NCBI GenBank assembly: GCA_029204225.1
Contig: MU831830.1
Coordinates: 1 to 64,000, forward strand
DNA length: 64,000 bases
Reading direction: 5' to 3'
Source of the DNA: Diphasiastrum complanatum
Lineage: Eukaryota; Streptophyta; Lycopodiopsida; Lycopodiales; Lycopodiaceae
The notes under the pieces are model-generated. The model was given only the letters and a program-made list of their open reading frames with translations. It ran no database searches and was not told where the DNA came from. The translations under genes and the position numbers were made by a program. Of the stretch, positions 11,966 to 24,700 are shown piece after piece (the first letter of the stretch is position 1; each line of letters begins with the position of its first letter).

Positions 11966-12112
11966 ATGATGGCTAGGACAAAATCCAGTGCCCGTGCCAT
12001 TACCTATGTACAGCCATCCCAAGCTTGTAATAACCTATGGAGACAATCCATAGAACTAAGCAAATTAGTAGGGGGTAAGTTCAGCATATTGAATAAAGGT
12101 ATAGGGGAGTGA
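11966..12112 (+). pseudogene. Truncated histone H3-like gene start (E1)
   Basis: Opens with MARTKSSARAI, close to the universal H3 N-terminus MARTKQTARKS, at an ATG at 11,969 (another ATG immediately precedes it). After PSQACNNLW the sequence departs from E2 and a stop comes at codon 48. The histone fold present in E2 is missing except perhaps a short RQSIEL word. It keeps the N-tail bases that E2 lost through a 13-bp deletion. Likely a pseudogene fragment. Confidence 0.55.
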
Positions 12113-12512
12113 AATTGAGCAAAACTCTCGTGATGGACATTAGAAAACCCATGGAGAAAACTAGTATAATAGATCTTGATCACATTGTGTGGTGGAATTG
12201 AATAGCTTTATTTTTGTAGACAATACTAAAAAGTGTTTCAGCATTAGATCTCAGTTTATTTCAACTATAGAATAATCAACTATAAAGCAATCAAATATCA
12301 TATCAGACTCGACTTTTCTAAAACCAGGCCCTTATATTTCTATTGCTCTTAGTTGTCAGTTCAGAAATGGAACGCTTTTCGTTCCGGAACAACGCCAAAT
12401 TTATTTTAGAAAAAATATTTTTTTTTTTACGAAGGAAACAACCGCAATACTATAATATTGTGTAATATCGATGTTTCTATCGTTACTCTACCGCGCTCAG
12501 AACTAATGCTCA
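12113..12512. other. AT-rich DNA, no gene seen
   Basis: Follows the truncated H3-like frame. Contains a T-rich run near 12,417. No coding, RNA or structured repeat is recognised. Confidence 0.5.
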
Positions 12513-13221
12513 CATGCAGTTGGTGGAGCGCTCGTGCTTCTGCACACATAATGCCAGTATTAATTAGTTCATATTTATCCAAATTTTTCACTTGTGTTAA
12601 GAAAACGGTTACCTTTATTTTCTAACTAGGAACAAAGCTACTACACAACAATTTTTCATAACATAGGTCTCAAGTCATCTGAAAGATAGAGCTAACAAGT
12701 GAGATACATATGATTCATGAAGAGAAAAATGATACTGACACGTACTCAAAAACTAATGTTAAGTATTGATACATACGAGGTGAACTATAATGCAAATGCA
12801 AGCCCGCATCCACTTGTCTTCGAAGCTGTACAACAAAAGAACAACCAAGGAATATATTTAAAACTTTGAAAATGAGAAACTCAAAGAACGTCTATTTTCT
12901 CATTATGTTATTTGAAAAACATATAAATTGGCTGGAGCAATCACAAAAAATCTCAACAATGGTTTCATTTTACAAAATATACACATTAGCCTAAATACTT
13001 GACAATTGTTATATCATACAAACTCAACCCTTGATTGATGGTCTAAATATTAAGAAAGTTATCCATGCTTCAAAGAATACCAAGTGGAGAAATTAGAAGA
13101 TACAAAAATCACCTGAATCTGACACCTTTGAAATGGATTCTCCTTACTATTTGACTTGAACAAACAAGCAACAAAGGCGAAGTGACATAATGGGATACGA
13201 ACATATAATGCTTACTGATTT

Positions 13222-13500
13222 TTATTAGTACTATAAAAAGATCGAAAGAAAAAAAAGACAAAAACCTAATCATATCTAGAATATTTCAGTGTGAGACTTC
13301 GTAGGTACTTTTATTTGTTAGCAATAAGTTGGGCACAAAATTTACCCAAGATTAAGTGACACCTACAGCCTATTGAAAGCATAATAAAAGTGATGTAACC
13401 ATAATAACCCACCAAGGCCTTGTTACAGCCAACCAGATCTTCACTTTAAAACCACTTGTAAAAACAATATGTAGCACTTCAAAATGCATGTAGATGAAAG
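13222..13500 (+). repeat. Inverted repeat arm (pairs with 21,528-21,797)
   Basis: Reverse complement of 21,528-21,797 with high identity, including ATGTAGCACTTCAAAATGCA against TGCATTTTAAAGTGCTACAT. The same arm in direct orientation lies at 57,550-57,830. The two inverted arms flank RING exon 2 at distances of about 0.5 and 7.3 kb. Confidence 0.85.
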
Positions 13501-14011
13501 CTCACCATTACTATTACTTACAACTTGTCATCTCTAATTTGTCAAAGTATGTCAATTTCAATAGGAAATTGTTGTGTTCCAACTTTTTTTATTGCTCTTT
13601 CTTTTGCTTAAGTTCAAATATGTCTCACATTCTTATCTTCATGCATTTTCCTTTCAGTTGATGTTGAGAAACTATTTCTCAAGTTGATGTTGAGAAACTT
13701 TTCCTTTCAGTTGATGTTGAGAAACTTTTTCGTTGATTTTTTGTTGAAACATGAAAGCTTTATCAATGAAGATACTTTCTACCTATATTTCATCATTATT
13801 TTGTGTCCAAGAAAACCAAAAGTTTAGATATACAAGCCAACAATTTTGATCAGATCACGTTTTACAAACAAATTATATTTAAACATGAAATGATTGATGA
13901 TGTATGCATGCCTAAATATGTGACATCAAGCAAATGTTATGAAACTATCTAGAAGTATTGCAACTAATTAGAAAAGAGCATGCAAGAAAGATGCACAAAT
14001 TAGGTTCTTAC

Positions 14012-14181
14012 ATAGTCTTCATTCGATTGAATTACATCAATTATTCCAGCAAACAAACCATCCATTGAAGAATTTTCCAAACGATGACTGCCATTTGCAT
14101 AAAGCCATTGTCCTTCTTCAATACATCGACAATTTGGACATTGCATTGACCCTTTTTCATTAAATGTCGATCCTATACAAT
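14012..14181 (-). CDS. RING-finger protein, exon 2 (second half of RING)
   Basis: The minus strand has a good acceptor (TGTTGACAG) at 14,182 and a GTAAGA donor after 14,012, giving a 170-nt internal exon. Joined in phase to exon 1 at 28,127-27,971, the split codon forms Asp and the RING completes: C-x2-C-x14-C-G-H from exon 1, then DCIGSTFNEKG, then C-P-N-C, followed by GQWLYANG. This spacing matches a plant RING-type E3 family, in which the RING binds zinc and recruits an E2 enzyme for ubiquitin transfer. Downstream exons are not identified. The 13.8-kb intron is inferred; exon 2 could belong to another gene copy. Confidence 0.7.
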
Positions 14182-14601
14182 CTGTCAACAATCCATGATT
14201 TTAATACAGTATTCAAGATCTTAGAAATAATTCAACAATTGATTTTAATCAAGCTAAAATGCATTATTGATAATACAGCATTTGTAAATTAGAGAAAGGA
14301 AAAAGCATAGGCATTTCATGCATATTATGATTTATTACCAGAAAATTTTGTCAATTGGTCATATAAATTGCAATTCCAAAACTACATGAACCCACCATGT
14401 TCATACAATTGTTGTTCTAGTTGGTATTGTTTGGAGCAAAAACAAATAAGACTCCAAACAATGAAAAAGTTATATTTGATCTTTATCTACCAATTTGGTG
14501 AGTCAGTGAAAGATATATGCTCAATCATAGACACAAATATATGCTGAATCAGATTTTTTTCTAGGCATAAAAAAAGCTACCCACAAAATGAAGGACCACA
14601 G

Positions 14602-14962
14602 TACCATGGATGGAACAAGTCGTAAGTAAGACATCCCTCTCACATCATTTCCACTCAAGAGTAGATGAAGGTCATAAGCATAAATACTAGAAACGTAACT
14701 GGACTTGGTTTCATAGATAGGTTAAGTTTTTTCATCAAACTTTAGAGCATTTGGTTCAACTTTCAAGTTAACAATAAATGCAACATTGAAGAATGACTTT
14801 GACTCCAGAAAATCAACAACACAAGGACACAAAAATCGACAAAAGAACTTGAATAACACTTGCACAGACAAATAGCTGCTACCCCTGTTTACACGTAACC
14901 ACAAAGAGCAAGTTACCATTGTTAGACTGTTTGATTACCTTGTTCTTGGTAATATTGTAAAA
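14602..14962. other. Spacer, no gene seen
   Basis: Between the empty site of element 3 and the tandem repeat. It begins TACCATGGATGG, the sequence predicted to flank element 3 on its far side in the H2 copy. AT-rich, with only short frames. Confidence 0.5.
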
Positions 14963-15587
14963 ACCACATTTTGAATGTAGATGAACAATGTTAGGCTTCA
15001 GTCGTGTGACCGTCAATGACAAGGCAAAACCCACAGCAGGTGAGTAGGTGAACACCAGTAGCGGGCACAACTCATGCCCAGTTTAGGCACCTTCTGAAAG
15101 CATTTTGAAGAAAGGTCAATTCGTAGAGAAGGCAGGTCACAGGGGAAGCAGCAAAGAAACGACTAATTTTCTTTGGAATCAGACAAGTTTTCAGCAAAAG
15201 TTTTGGGCCTCCAAAAGTTGATTTGTTAGTGAGCTAGGGAGGCATCTTTTCAGCCATCAACGGCTGATCTGATAGTAATGTCAACAACAGCCATAAATTG
15301 CTGGAAAAAGAGTTACGAACGTCAGGAATTCTGACCTGAAAGACAGCAGACCAGGAAAATCAGCGACTGAGGGGGCTGAGAAATTGCAACAAACTTTCAC
15401 AAAATCTGCTTGAAATTTCGGCGATTGGAGGGTAGCTGACCAGTGATTTTCACTACTGAAATTTTTCAGCCAGAAATCAATCCAAATTTCCAAAAATTCT
15501 GACTCCTAGAAGCGATCTAAGGTAGCAGATTTGCTCCCTACAAAATTGGATTCATTAGCGATTGAGGAGGGGCCAAAATTTGCTCCT

Positions 15588-17236
15588 GGAAGGCTCTCCT
15601 GGAAGTTGCAATCTCGAGGTTGCCCTTGACATTGCGAGATACATGTTCAAATAGGATGTCCTTCACACACAAGATCATCATTCTATTTCTTCGCAAGGTC
15701 GGGAATGAATACCACGCTTTGCTCAACAGTCTGGATTATCCATCTGTCACACGTTCCATTTCGACTAAAAAAAAAGTGAATAGCGCTTCTTGTTCACGTT
15801 CGTTTTCAAGAAGTAAATGATTGTCCTTGTTGGCACAATGAAAAATTGATGTAGAATAATCATCGTATATTAGAAAAAGTTCTCTTGATTCACTTCTTTC
15901 TTTAGGAATCGAATCAGAGAAGGAACCCCGTTGTCCCAGAAGGTCGAATCATCGTCTATAATATGGATCCATCGATTTGCATTCATCGTTGAACTTAATC
16001 TTGGGAAATTCGCTATATGATGATGAGTTATCATAAATAGAATGAACTGAATACAGATCCTTCGATTTGCATTCATTGTTGGTGGTTGAGTAGGTCTTTG
16101 TCCTTGTGCAGAGAAGGCCAAGCCCGAATTGTTATCAAATGCCAGCCACCTATGTCCTTGCAAAAGACACCAAACTAATGAGATGGTATTTGTTTCAGCT
16201 TGTTAGATAATGAAAGGTTAACATATATGACGTATCATTGATGTTTCGCTCCTATTATTCATAGTTTGATACGATTTGATTTTTTTTCTTTGATTGACGA
16301 ATTTAGGTTTCAATAAATCTAGGTGTCGCTTTCCCGAAAAGACCTAGTTCTTGAACTATGGTAACACGTTGCTTTTTTAGTGCCCTCATCTCGGGATAGG
16401 CTTATCAGCTGCAACTGATAGCTTGCATGTGAACAAAAAAGGCAAAACAAATGAATGGAAACAGTTTGACAAATAGCATTATTGGCAACTGGAGTTATTC
16501 AACCAAAGCTCACCAAAAAAAGGAAGCTTATTTTCATTGCAAATTTCGTAATAGAAAGAATTTGGATCAAACAAAAATGTCTCATTTAAACTTACTAATC
16601 GTCGCTTATTCTTGTAGTGAACTATTCTTATTGTTAAATGTTCCATTCAAAATAGAAAGCTTATTGTTATTGTTATTTTACCCAGTGTTCTTCGTGTTTT
16701 ATGCGTGACTGAACTAGCCAAGAAAATTGCTCCATTATTCTTGAGTTAATTGGCAAAAAATTTGCCCCAAAAGTCAAAGCCTTTTCTGGCTATCATATTT
16801 ATCATTGCTTTATCCAGTGACTTCTCAAATGTTTCTCTCAATATGGGTTTGGTTACAATATATAGACCTGTTTTACCTTGTATGAGGCATAGATGATTCT
16901 AGATGTCAAGGTATAGTAGGTTTCAAGGTGGTAGTCATAGGACTCACTACCAACTTGCTTCCAGCCTACGTATTTATTTTCAGTACTTTTGTGGCCTTGT
17001 TGCTTCGAGGATGTTATATGTTCTCATTGGCATGGATGCTAGAAGAAGCAGAGAAAATCACTTTGTTCGAAGTAGGCAGGCTGCCAGCCAAACCGCCTAT
17101 TTGTTTATGTCGCTTAAATGCAAGAAAAGTGTCCTTCTACTTTTCAAACAATTAAATATTTGGGCTTTTGAAGGAAAAGGCAAACATTCCTCCAAGTAGG
17201 ATGAAAAATAGAAACGAAAACCCTGGTAAAAGAACA
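15588..17236. other. Unidentified segment unique to copy 1
   Basis: Replaces about 115 bp found at 22,426-22,540. Both edges are sharp: GCTCCTG on the left and GTGGTTTCCTATCAG on the right. Broken minus-strand frames at 15,870-16,163 contain two related MNANR(R/W)I(C/H)I words. Other parts (16,450-16,720) are AT-rich and could be organellar, but I cannot match any plastid or mitochondrial gene. Source unknown. Confidence 0.45.
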
Positions 17237-18230
17237 AAAATTGTGGTTTCCTATCAGCGAATTGAGCCAACCAAATGGAGTAGCTAAATCTGAAATTTGC
17301 CTACTTCTTTCTACCACAAATTTGAGGCAGCCCGAAGGGACAAAAAATTCAATCATTCCTAAGTCACGTCTTCTAGAGATATCCCTTCCATGCTACCAAG
17401 TATTCAAGAATCAGATAATTTTTGTACATGATCCTCGTAATCTTCCTCCTGCAACTCAATCCATATCATGGAAGCAGTCTACTTACATGAAAAATCATAT
17501 GCAACTTCTCCAACCTGTGGTCCATAGAAATGAAGCTACAACTTTGGACATTTGTTAGCATGTAGAATCTAGTCCTTAAGAAAAACTAAGTCCATGTATT
17601 TAAAGTGTAAGGGTTTTCTATGTTGACCCACATAGCCCTTGCTCAATCTTGGTCTCACTTCATCTTTTCCTTGGCAAGAAATCAAGTTTTCTACATATAT
17701 GATGTCTTTGCACTCTCTACTTTACGATTGATGAGATAGTGTGGTTTGTATCCATACGTCACCATCAAAGGACACGTAACAATGGTTGAATGCTTTTTCT
17801 TTTGTAAGCAAACTCCAAGACTGCGAGGTATGTCCCTCATTCAGCCTGTATCTAATAAGTACCGTGAAGAATATCCTTGACCACTTGGTTCGCTCATCTA
17901 TTCAACTTGTCCATTTGATTGTAGTGAGTCTCAACTACTCATGGCCAATTATGGTCCCTAGCTATCCCAAACCTTAATCACAGTTCATAATCAGTACATT
18001 TAATGATATAGTACCCCAGAAGTAGAACAATACATTCGCTTGCCCACACTATTAGTAGCTACAACAGTATCTGACTATCCTACTAAGTAGACAATACCTT
18101 TGTCCACCCAAGGCAATCAATCTATTCAACCTCCTAGACAAACAATACATCCATTCATTTTGTGATCAACCCTTCAACTACTTACACACCCAATATATGA
18201 GTTAGCCAATTACGTACATGCAAATCAATT

Positions 18231-18477
18231 TACAGATAATGCATACATATGATAACATAGATAACATAACAAAAACTTATTGGCCAAAATTTAAAATAGA
18301 CAAAGAAGTTTGAAAATGATCTTGGGGGGTGTAAAGTCCTTATAGGCAAACTAATTTACAAATAATGCATACATATGCTAACGTAGAGAAAATGCATACA
18401 TAACATAGATAACATAACAAAAACTTATTGGCCAAAATATAAAATAGACAAAGTAGTTTGAAAATGATCTGGGGTGT
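18231..18477 (+). repeat. Tandem duplication, about 125-bp unit
   Basis: Two units share AATGCATACATATG, ACATAGATAACATAACAAAA and GTTTGAAAATGATCT. The unit is absent from the corresponding part of copy 2. Confidence 0.75.
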
Positions 18478-20985
18478 AATAGCTATTACCTCACTCCTGC
18501 AAATTGGACTAGACTCTTATATCAATTATGTAACTCAAGCAAGAAACTATCATTACATGATATTCTTGATTTGTTTTATAGGTGTACTCATCCCTCATAA
18601 GATTTATTTGAAGACTTTTGTCAAAAACATATCTAACATACCTATTCATACTATAATCAATATAATTTTCATAAAAAAAATGATATCCTCACAACTCGTT
18701 AACATTTGAAAGACAAGATAGATGAGCAACCCCAAAGATCAAAATCATATGAAAACTTAAGGAGAAATGTGCATAGTTGATTCAAACAAAAGACACAACA
18801 AATATTGTAGATTGCTACATGTATCTATGAATGTAATTCCTAAAGATGGCATCAATAGGCATGCAATGTACATGTTGAGAATCGTAGATTTGTTATATTC
18901 TACAAGAATGCGTAGGGAAGAACCTTTCCTCATCACAACAGTTTGTAATAGACTATAACTAGAAATTCTCGTAACACAAGGGAGAGTGCTTAGTGCACAA
19001 CAGATGATTTCCTAATGTATATACTATGTAATTTGTTTGATATTAAGCTGACTTCTTTTTGCATAGGAAATTGAATATACATACCAAACGACTACGAATC
19101 ATCGCCAACATTTAGTATTGCATACCCATGCCACTGCTTACCTAGTAAGTCGCTTTGGCACTGCCCTTAGTAAGTTGCCACTTGCCAATAAGTTTGAACT
19201 CAATGCGTACATTACATTTGCAAGTTTCTTAGGCGCTCATTGAAATACGTAACAATCTCAACTTGTACACAAGGATTTTTGGTATGCGCCCAGCTATGTT
19301 CCTTTGGGAAGAGAGGATCCTTTCTAGTTATTAGTGAGAATGAAAACATCATATGTCATGCATCTCTATCGTGGGATGGCAGAATACAAAAGAAGGTGTT
19401 CGACATGCTTAAGGCTACTTTGGCAAATCGAAGAAAGAAAAGTCTTTTCAAATAAAATAAAAAAGACATGGACGGACCCACATTGAAAAAGAGGATCCAC
19501 TATAAATAAGCAATCTTTCTCTTCGTATCATTTGTATAACTCAAAATGCCCATAGATGTTCTCCCCTTGATGCAGCTTGCTCATGCAGAAACAAAAAATG
19601 ATTATACATAACTACAAATTTCAAAGAAAAAATTCTATATTACCTAGAAGTACTTGTCCACATACTAAGAGGTAAAACGATGTGGACTACAAACAAGTGT
19701 GATGCTAACTGGTAATAATAGGAATCACTAGCTATATTTCTAGGATGGCAAATTCATATATATTGCATGCATTAAAAACAACTACATACAAGCTTCTCGT
19801 GCATGTAAGATCTTCATATTCCAACTCTATAAAGCCGAAATAATTTTTGCAAATCCTCTATAGCACTTGGATTTAAAGGCTGGTTTTCTAACCATAACTA
19901 ACACGCTCCTCTTCCTAAAATGGACAAGGTTGTTTGTGTCAAGCATAGTGCAAAATATCGCTATGGATTTAATCATTTTATTCGCCTAGTAGTCAAAAGA
20001 GTATTGAAAATCCGACAAGTAGAGCAGAATTACCTATTCAAACCAATTGTTGAAAAAGGGTTACTCCATGGCATAGTTGCATGTTTCGAAAATAACCTTG
20101 AACAAAAAAAATAGTATCTATTGTTTCTTTTTAGTTAAAAAATTTGAAAAATTGAAAAAGTATTTGAGAGTTTAGGGTATTCACAGGGATAGATAAAAAC
20201 CATGAAATTCATAAAAGAATTAATCCACAAAAAAATTCCTTGAATGAATTCCCCTTAAGAATTGCTTAGATTTCATATGCTCAACAAAAATTAGAAGTAG
20301 TCACTCCATCTAAAAGGAATTACCAAAGCTTATGTTCTCAATAAGCTTTCCATCTAGGGAAACACACATCATTCAAAAACTAGTTAGTAGTTGATCTAAA
20401 TAAAAATATACTTAATTTATGATTGAAGGTAGTTGCATAACCAAGAAAAGTTAGGATGACAATGGGCATCTTATATTGACATCAAGCATCTACCGTTTTA
20501 AGGTATTCTCACACTTTGAGTACTTTTCTTGCATGCCAATATTCACAATATATGGGCAACATCTATTGGCATCTAGCGCCTATTTTGAAGAGTTTCTATA
20601 GTGATCTGGCTTCATAAATACTTGCTGATTTTTTGTATACAATTTTGAGGTTTACAACAGTTCTTTTTCAGCCTGTTAGTGTTTTTGTGTGGACCAAAGA
20701 TCAACTTGGGGTGGTGACAAGAGTCCGCTCCCTCAAAAGCTTCTTATTACATATAACGTACCATCAGATTTATTATATGTTGATGTTGTCTACATAACAT
20801 AGGTATTAGGAGACATGCAATATTCAACCCTATGGAGTCTATGCAACAAGCCTTAGACCATCATCGTTAATGCTTATCAAAAGGCCTCCAAAAGTTGAAT
20901 CGTCTATTGTATTTTCCATGGGCCTTTCACTTGCTTCAGATTTGACAACAAATGAGAATATTGTGATAGTTATCCAATTTCCTTG

Positions 20986-21527
20986 AGAATATGTTAATGG
21001 GCATTATTTCTCCCTAAAGAGACCTTGTCTAATTTAAGCTTCAACTCTTACTGTTTGGCCCAACTACACCTTTTATGACAAGCATCCTCTAGTAACCCAC
21101 TCAAAGTAGATGGCCCTTTTAAGATATCTTTAACAAGTGTCAATTCCTAGTTAGAAATCAAATTAACACCTAGAATAAATTAAAGATTTCTGGTGGGGAA
21201 AGGGCCAACACTTCAAGGTTGGAAATGATTCTCGTTGTTCTGCAACAAAAATAGAAGCGCCCTCTACTAATCAACATGATACATTGACATTTTTAATCAA
21301 ATTAGGTGTTCTACTTTCACAAAAGAATATTTCAGATACGAATTGTTCATTGCATAAACATCATACTTCCTTAGGTAAGTTCTCACCAATCAAGAATCTA
21401 CAATTGTATAACAATGAGTTAAGTTGATTTGAAGTAGCATTTCAAACTATGTGCCAAAACTAGACAATTTCTTGTACAAAGGTATAGAGAACATTGAACT
21501 AGTTAAAATGATAATTTCAATGATAAT
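20986..21527. other. Spacer between tandem copies, no gene seen
   Basis: Unique in this window. AT-rich with no long frame or recognised element. Confidence 0.5.
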
Positions 21528-21797
21528 GCTTTCATCTACATGCATTTTAAAGTGCTACATATTGTTTTTACAAGTGGTTTTAAAGTGAAGATCTGGTTGG
21601 TTGTAACAAGCCCTTGGTGGGTTATTATGGTTACGTCACTTTTATTATGCTTTCAATAGTCTGTAGGTGTCACTTAATCTTGGGTAAATTTTGTGCCCAA
21701 CTTATTGCTAACAAATAAAAGTACCTACGAAGTCTCACACTGAAATATTCTAGAGATGATTGGGTTTTTGTCTTTTTTTTCTTTCAATCTTTGTACA
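21528..21797 (-). repeat. Inverted repeat arm (pairs with 13,222-13,500)
   Basis: Reverse-complement partner of 13,222-13,500, ending directly before copy 2 of the large tandem repeat. It may have arrived with the duplication that created copy 2. It lies in the proposed RING intron upstream of exon 2. Confidence 0.85.
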
Positions 21798-21798
21798 A

Positions 21799-24700
21799 AC
21801 CACATTTTGAATGTAGATGAACAATGTTAGGCTTCAGTCGTGTGACCGTCAATGACAAGGCAAAACCCACAGCAGGTGAATAGGTGAACACCAGTAGCGG
21901 GCACAACTCATGCCCAGTTTAGGCACCTTCTGACAGCATTTTGAAGAAAGGTCAATTCGTAGAGAAGGCAGGTCACAGGGGAAGCAGCAAAGAAACGACT
22001 GATTTCCTTTGGAATCAGACAAGATTTCAGCAAAAGTTTTGGGCCTCCAAAAGTTGATTTGTAAGTGAGCTAAGGAGACATCTTTTCAGCCATCAATGGC
22101 TGATCTGATAGTAATGTCAACAACAGCCATAAATTGCTGGAAAAAGAGTTACGAAGGTCAGGAATTCTAACCTGAAAGACAGCAGACCAGGAAAATTAGC
22201 GACTGAGGGGGCTGAGAAATTGCAACAAACTTTCACAAAATCTGCTTGAAATTTCGGCGATTGGAGGGTAGCTGACCAGTAATTTTCACTACTAAAATTT
22301 TTCAGCCAGAAATCAATCCAAATTTCCAAAAATTCTGACTCCTACAAGCGATCTAAGGCAGCAGATTTGCTCCCTACAAAATTGGATTCATTAGCGATTG
22401 AGGAGGGGCCGAAATTTGCTCCTGTTTCAGCCATCGATTCTAGGGTTCCAGTGACCTAGGAGCAGCCATCAAGATCTGAAATTCAACTTTTTAACAGTGA
22501 ATTTTGGTAGCAAGCAAATCTTCAAGAATCGGAGTGTTTTGTGGTTTCCTATCAGCGAATTGAGCCAGCCAAATGGAGTAGCTAAATCTGAAATTTGCCT
22601 ACTTCTTTCTACCACAGATTTGAGGCAGGCCAAAGGGACAAAAAATTCAATCATTCCTAAGTCACGTCTTCTAGAGATAACCCTTTCATGCTACCAAGTA
22701 TTCAAGAATCAGATAATTTTTGTACATGATTTTCGTAATCTTCCTCCTGCAACTCAACAGTACCGTGCATAACGTTGTCCGTATCATGGAAGCAATCTAC
22801 TTACATGAAAAATCGGCTGACCCTTCACAAAATCAGGGAGGTCGAGCTCATATGCAACTTCTCCAACCTTAACAATAGCAATCTGTGGTCCAACTTTGGA
22901 CATTTGCTAGCATGTAGAATCTAGTCCTAAAGAAAAACTAAGTCCATGTATTAAAAGTGTAAGGGTTTTCTATGTTGACCCACATAGCCCTTACTCAATC
23001 TTGGTCTCACTTCATCTTTTCCTTGGCAAGAAATCAAGTTTTCTACATATATGATGTCTTTGCACTCTCTACTTTACCATTGATGAGATAGTGTAGTTCA
23101 TATCCATACGTCACCATCAAAGGACACGTAACAATGGTTGAATGCTTTTTCTTTTGTAAGCAAACTCCAAGATTGCGAGGTATGTCCCTCATTCAGCCTG
23201 TATCTAATAAGTACGTGAAGAATATTCTTGACCACTTGGTTCCCTCATCTATTCAACTTGTCCATTTGATTGTAGTGAGTCTCAACTACTCATGGCCAAT
23301 TATGGTCCCTAGCTATCCCAAACCTTAATCACAGTCCATAGAAATGAAGCTTTTGTAAGCATGTAGAATCTAGTCTTTAAGAACTCGACGAAAAACTAGG
23401 TCCATGTATTAAAAGTGTAAGGGTTTTATCTTGGTCTCACTTCATCTTTTCCTTGGCAAGAAATCATGTTTTCTACATATATGATGTCTTTGCACTCTCT
23501 ACTTTACCATTGATGAGAGTGTGTGGTTCATATCCAAATATACTAACATATCTATTCATACTATAATCAATATAATTTTCAAAAAAAAAAAATTGATATC
23601 CTAACAACTCTTTAACCTTTGAAAAACAAGATAGATGAGCAACCCCAAAGATCAAAATCATATGAAAACTTAAGGAGAAATGTGCATAGCTAGATTCAAA
23701 CAAAAGACACAACAAATATTGTAGATTGCTACATGTATCTATGAATGTAATTCCTAAAGATGGCATCAATAGGCATGCAACGTACACGTTGAGAATCGTA
23801 GACTTGTTATATCCTACAAGAATGCATAGGGAAGAACCTTTTCTCATCACAAAAGTTTGTAATAGACTATAACTAGAGATTCTCGTAACACAAGGGAGAG
23901 TGCTTAGTGCACAAGAGATGATTTCCTAATGTATATACTATGCAATTTGTTTGATATTAAGCTAACTTCTTTTTGCATTAGGAAAATGAATATACATACC
24001 AAACGACTACGAATCATCGTCAGCATTTAGTATTGCATACCCATGCTCTGCTTACCTAGTAAGTCGCTTTGGCACTGCCCTTAGTAAGTTGCCACTTGCC
24101 AATAAGTTTGAACTCAATGCATACATTACATTTGCAAGTTTCTTAGGCGCTCATTGAAATACGTAACATCTCAACTTGTACACAAGGATTTTTGGTATGC
24201 GCCCAGCTATGTTCCTTTGGGAAGGGAGGATCCTTTCTAGTTATTAGTGAGAATGAAAACATCATATGTCATGCATCTCTATCGTGGGATGGGAGAATAC
24301 AAGAAAAGGTGTTCGACATGCTTAAGGCTACTTTGGCAAATTGATGAAAGAAAAGTCTTTTCAAATAAAATAAAAAAGAAATGGACGGAGCCACATTGAA
24401 AAAGAGGATCCACTATAAATAAGCAATCGTTCTCTTTGTATCATTTGTATAACTCAAAATGCCCAGAGATGTTCTCCCCTTGATGCGGCTTGCTCATGCA
24501 GAACAAAGAGGAAGAAAGGCACAAAAAATGATTATAAATAACTACAAATTTCAAAGGAAAAATTCTATATTACCTAAAAGTACTTGTCCACATACTAAGA
24601 GGTAAAACGATGTGGACTACAAACAAGTGTGATGCTAACTGATAAATAATAGGAGTCACTAGTTATATTTCTAGGATGGCAAAGTCATATATATTGCATG

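Larger units (their letters stand above)
9737..12020. repeat. Module E, copy 1 (pairs with 46,710-49,152)
   Basis: About 2.3 kb collinear and same-orientation with E2. It comprises a minus-strand gene remnant, a promoter-like interval and the 5' end of a plus-strand H3-like gene. Similarity starts at ATCATGCAACAATTT and ends just after GTACAGCCATCCCA. Differences are mostly substitutions, many being C-to-T or G-to-A at former CpG sites. Confidence 0.9.
12513..14601. repeat. Segment H, copy 1 (pairs with 57,441-58,833)
   Basis: Collinear with H2 from CATGCAGTTGGTGGAGCGCT to AAGGACCACAG. H1 has about 600 bp (12,617-13,205) absent from H2, a local triplication of GTTGATGTTGAGAAACT (13,656-13,730), and 173 bp containing RING exon 2 (13,995-14,167) that H2 lacks. 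H1 continues past 14,601 into TACCATGG, whereas H2 is interrupted exactly there by Copia element 3. Confidence 0.9.
14963..20985. repeat. Large tandem repeat, copy 1
   Basis: Pairs with 21,799-26,978 in direct orientation, from AACCACATTTTGAATG to TAGTTATCCAATTTCC. Against copy 2 it has a 1.65-kb replacement (15,588-17,236) and a longer region at 17,760-18,640. It lacks the about 1.1-kb segment present in copy 2 at 25,622-26,757. Short open frames such as the 64-aa frame at 19,920 recur in copy 2, but nothing indicates coding. It sits within the proposed RING intron. Confidence 0.85.

Noticed and set aside
15588-17236. Plastid DNA insertion
   Set aside because: The composition is suggestive but I could not match any plastid gene, so it is left unassigned.
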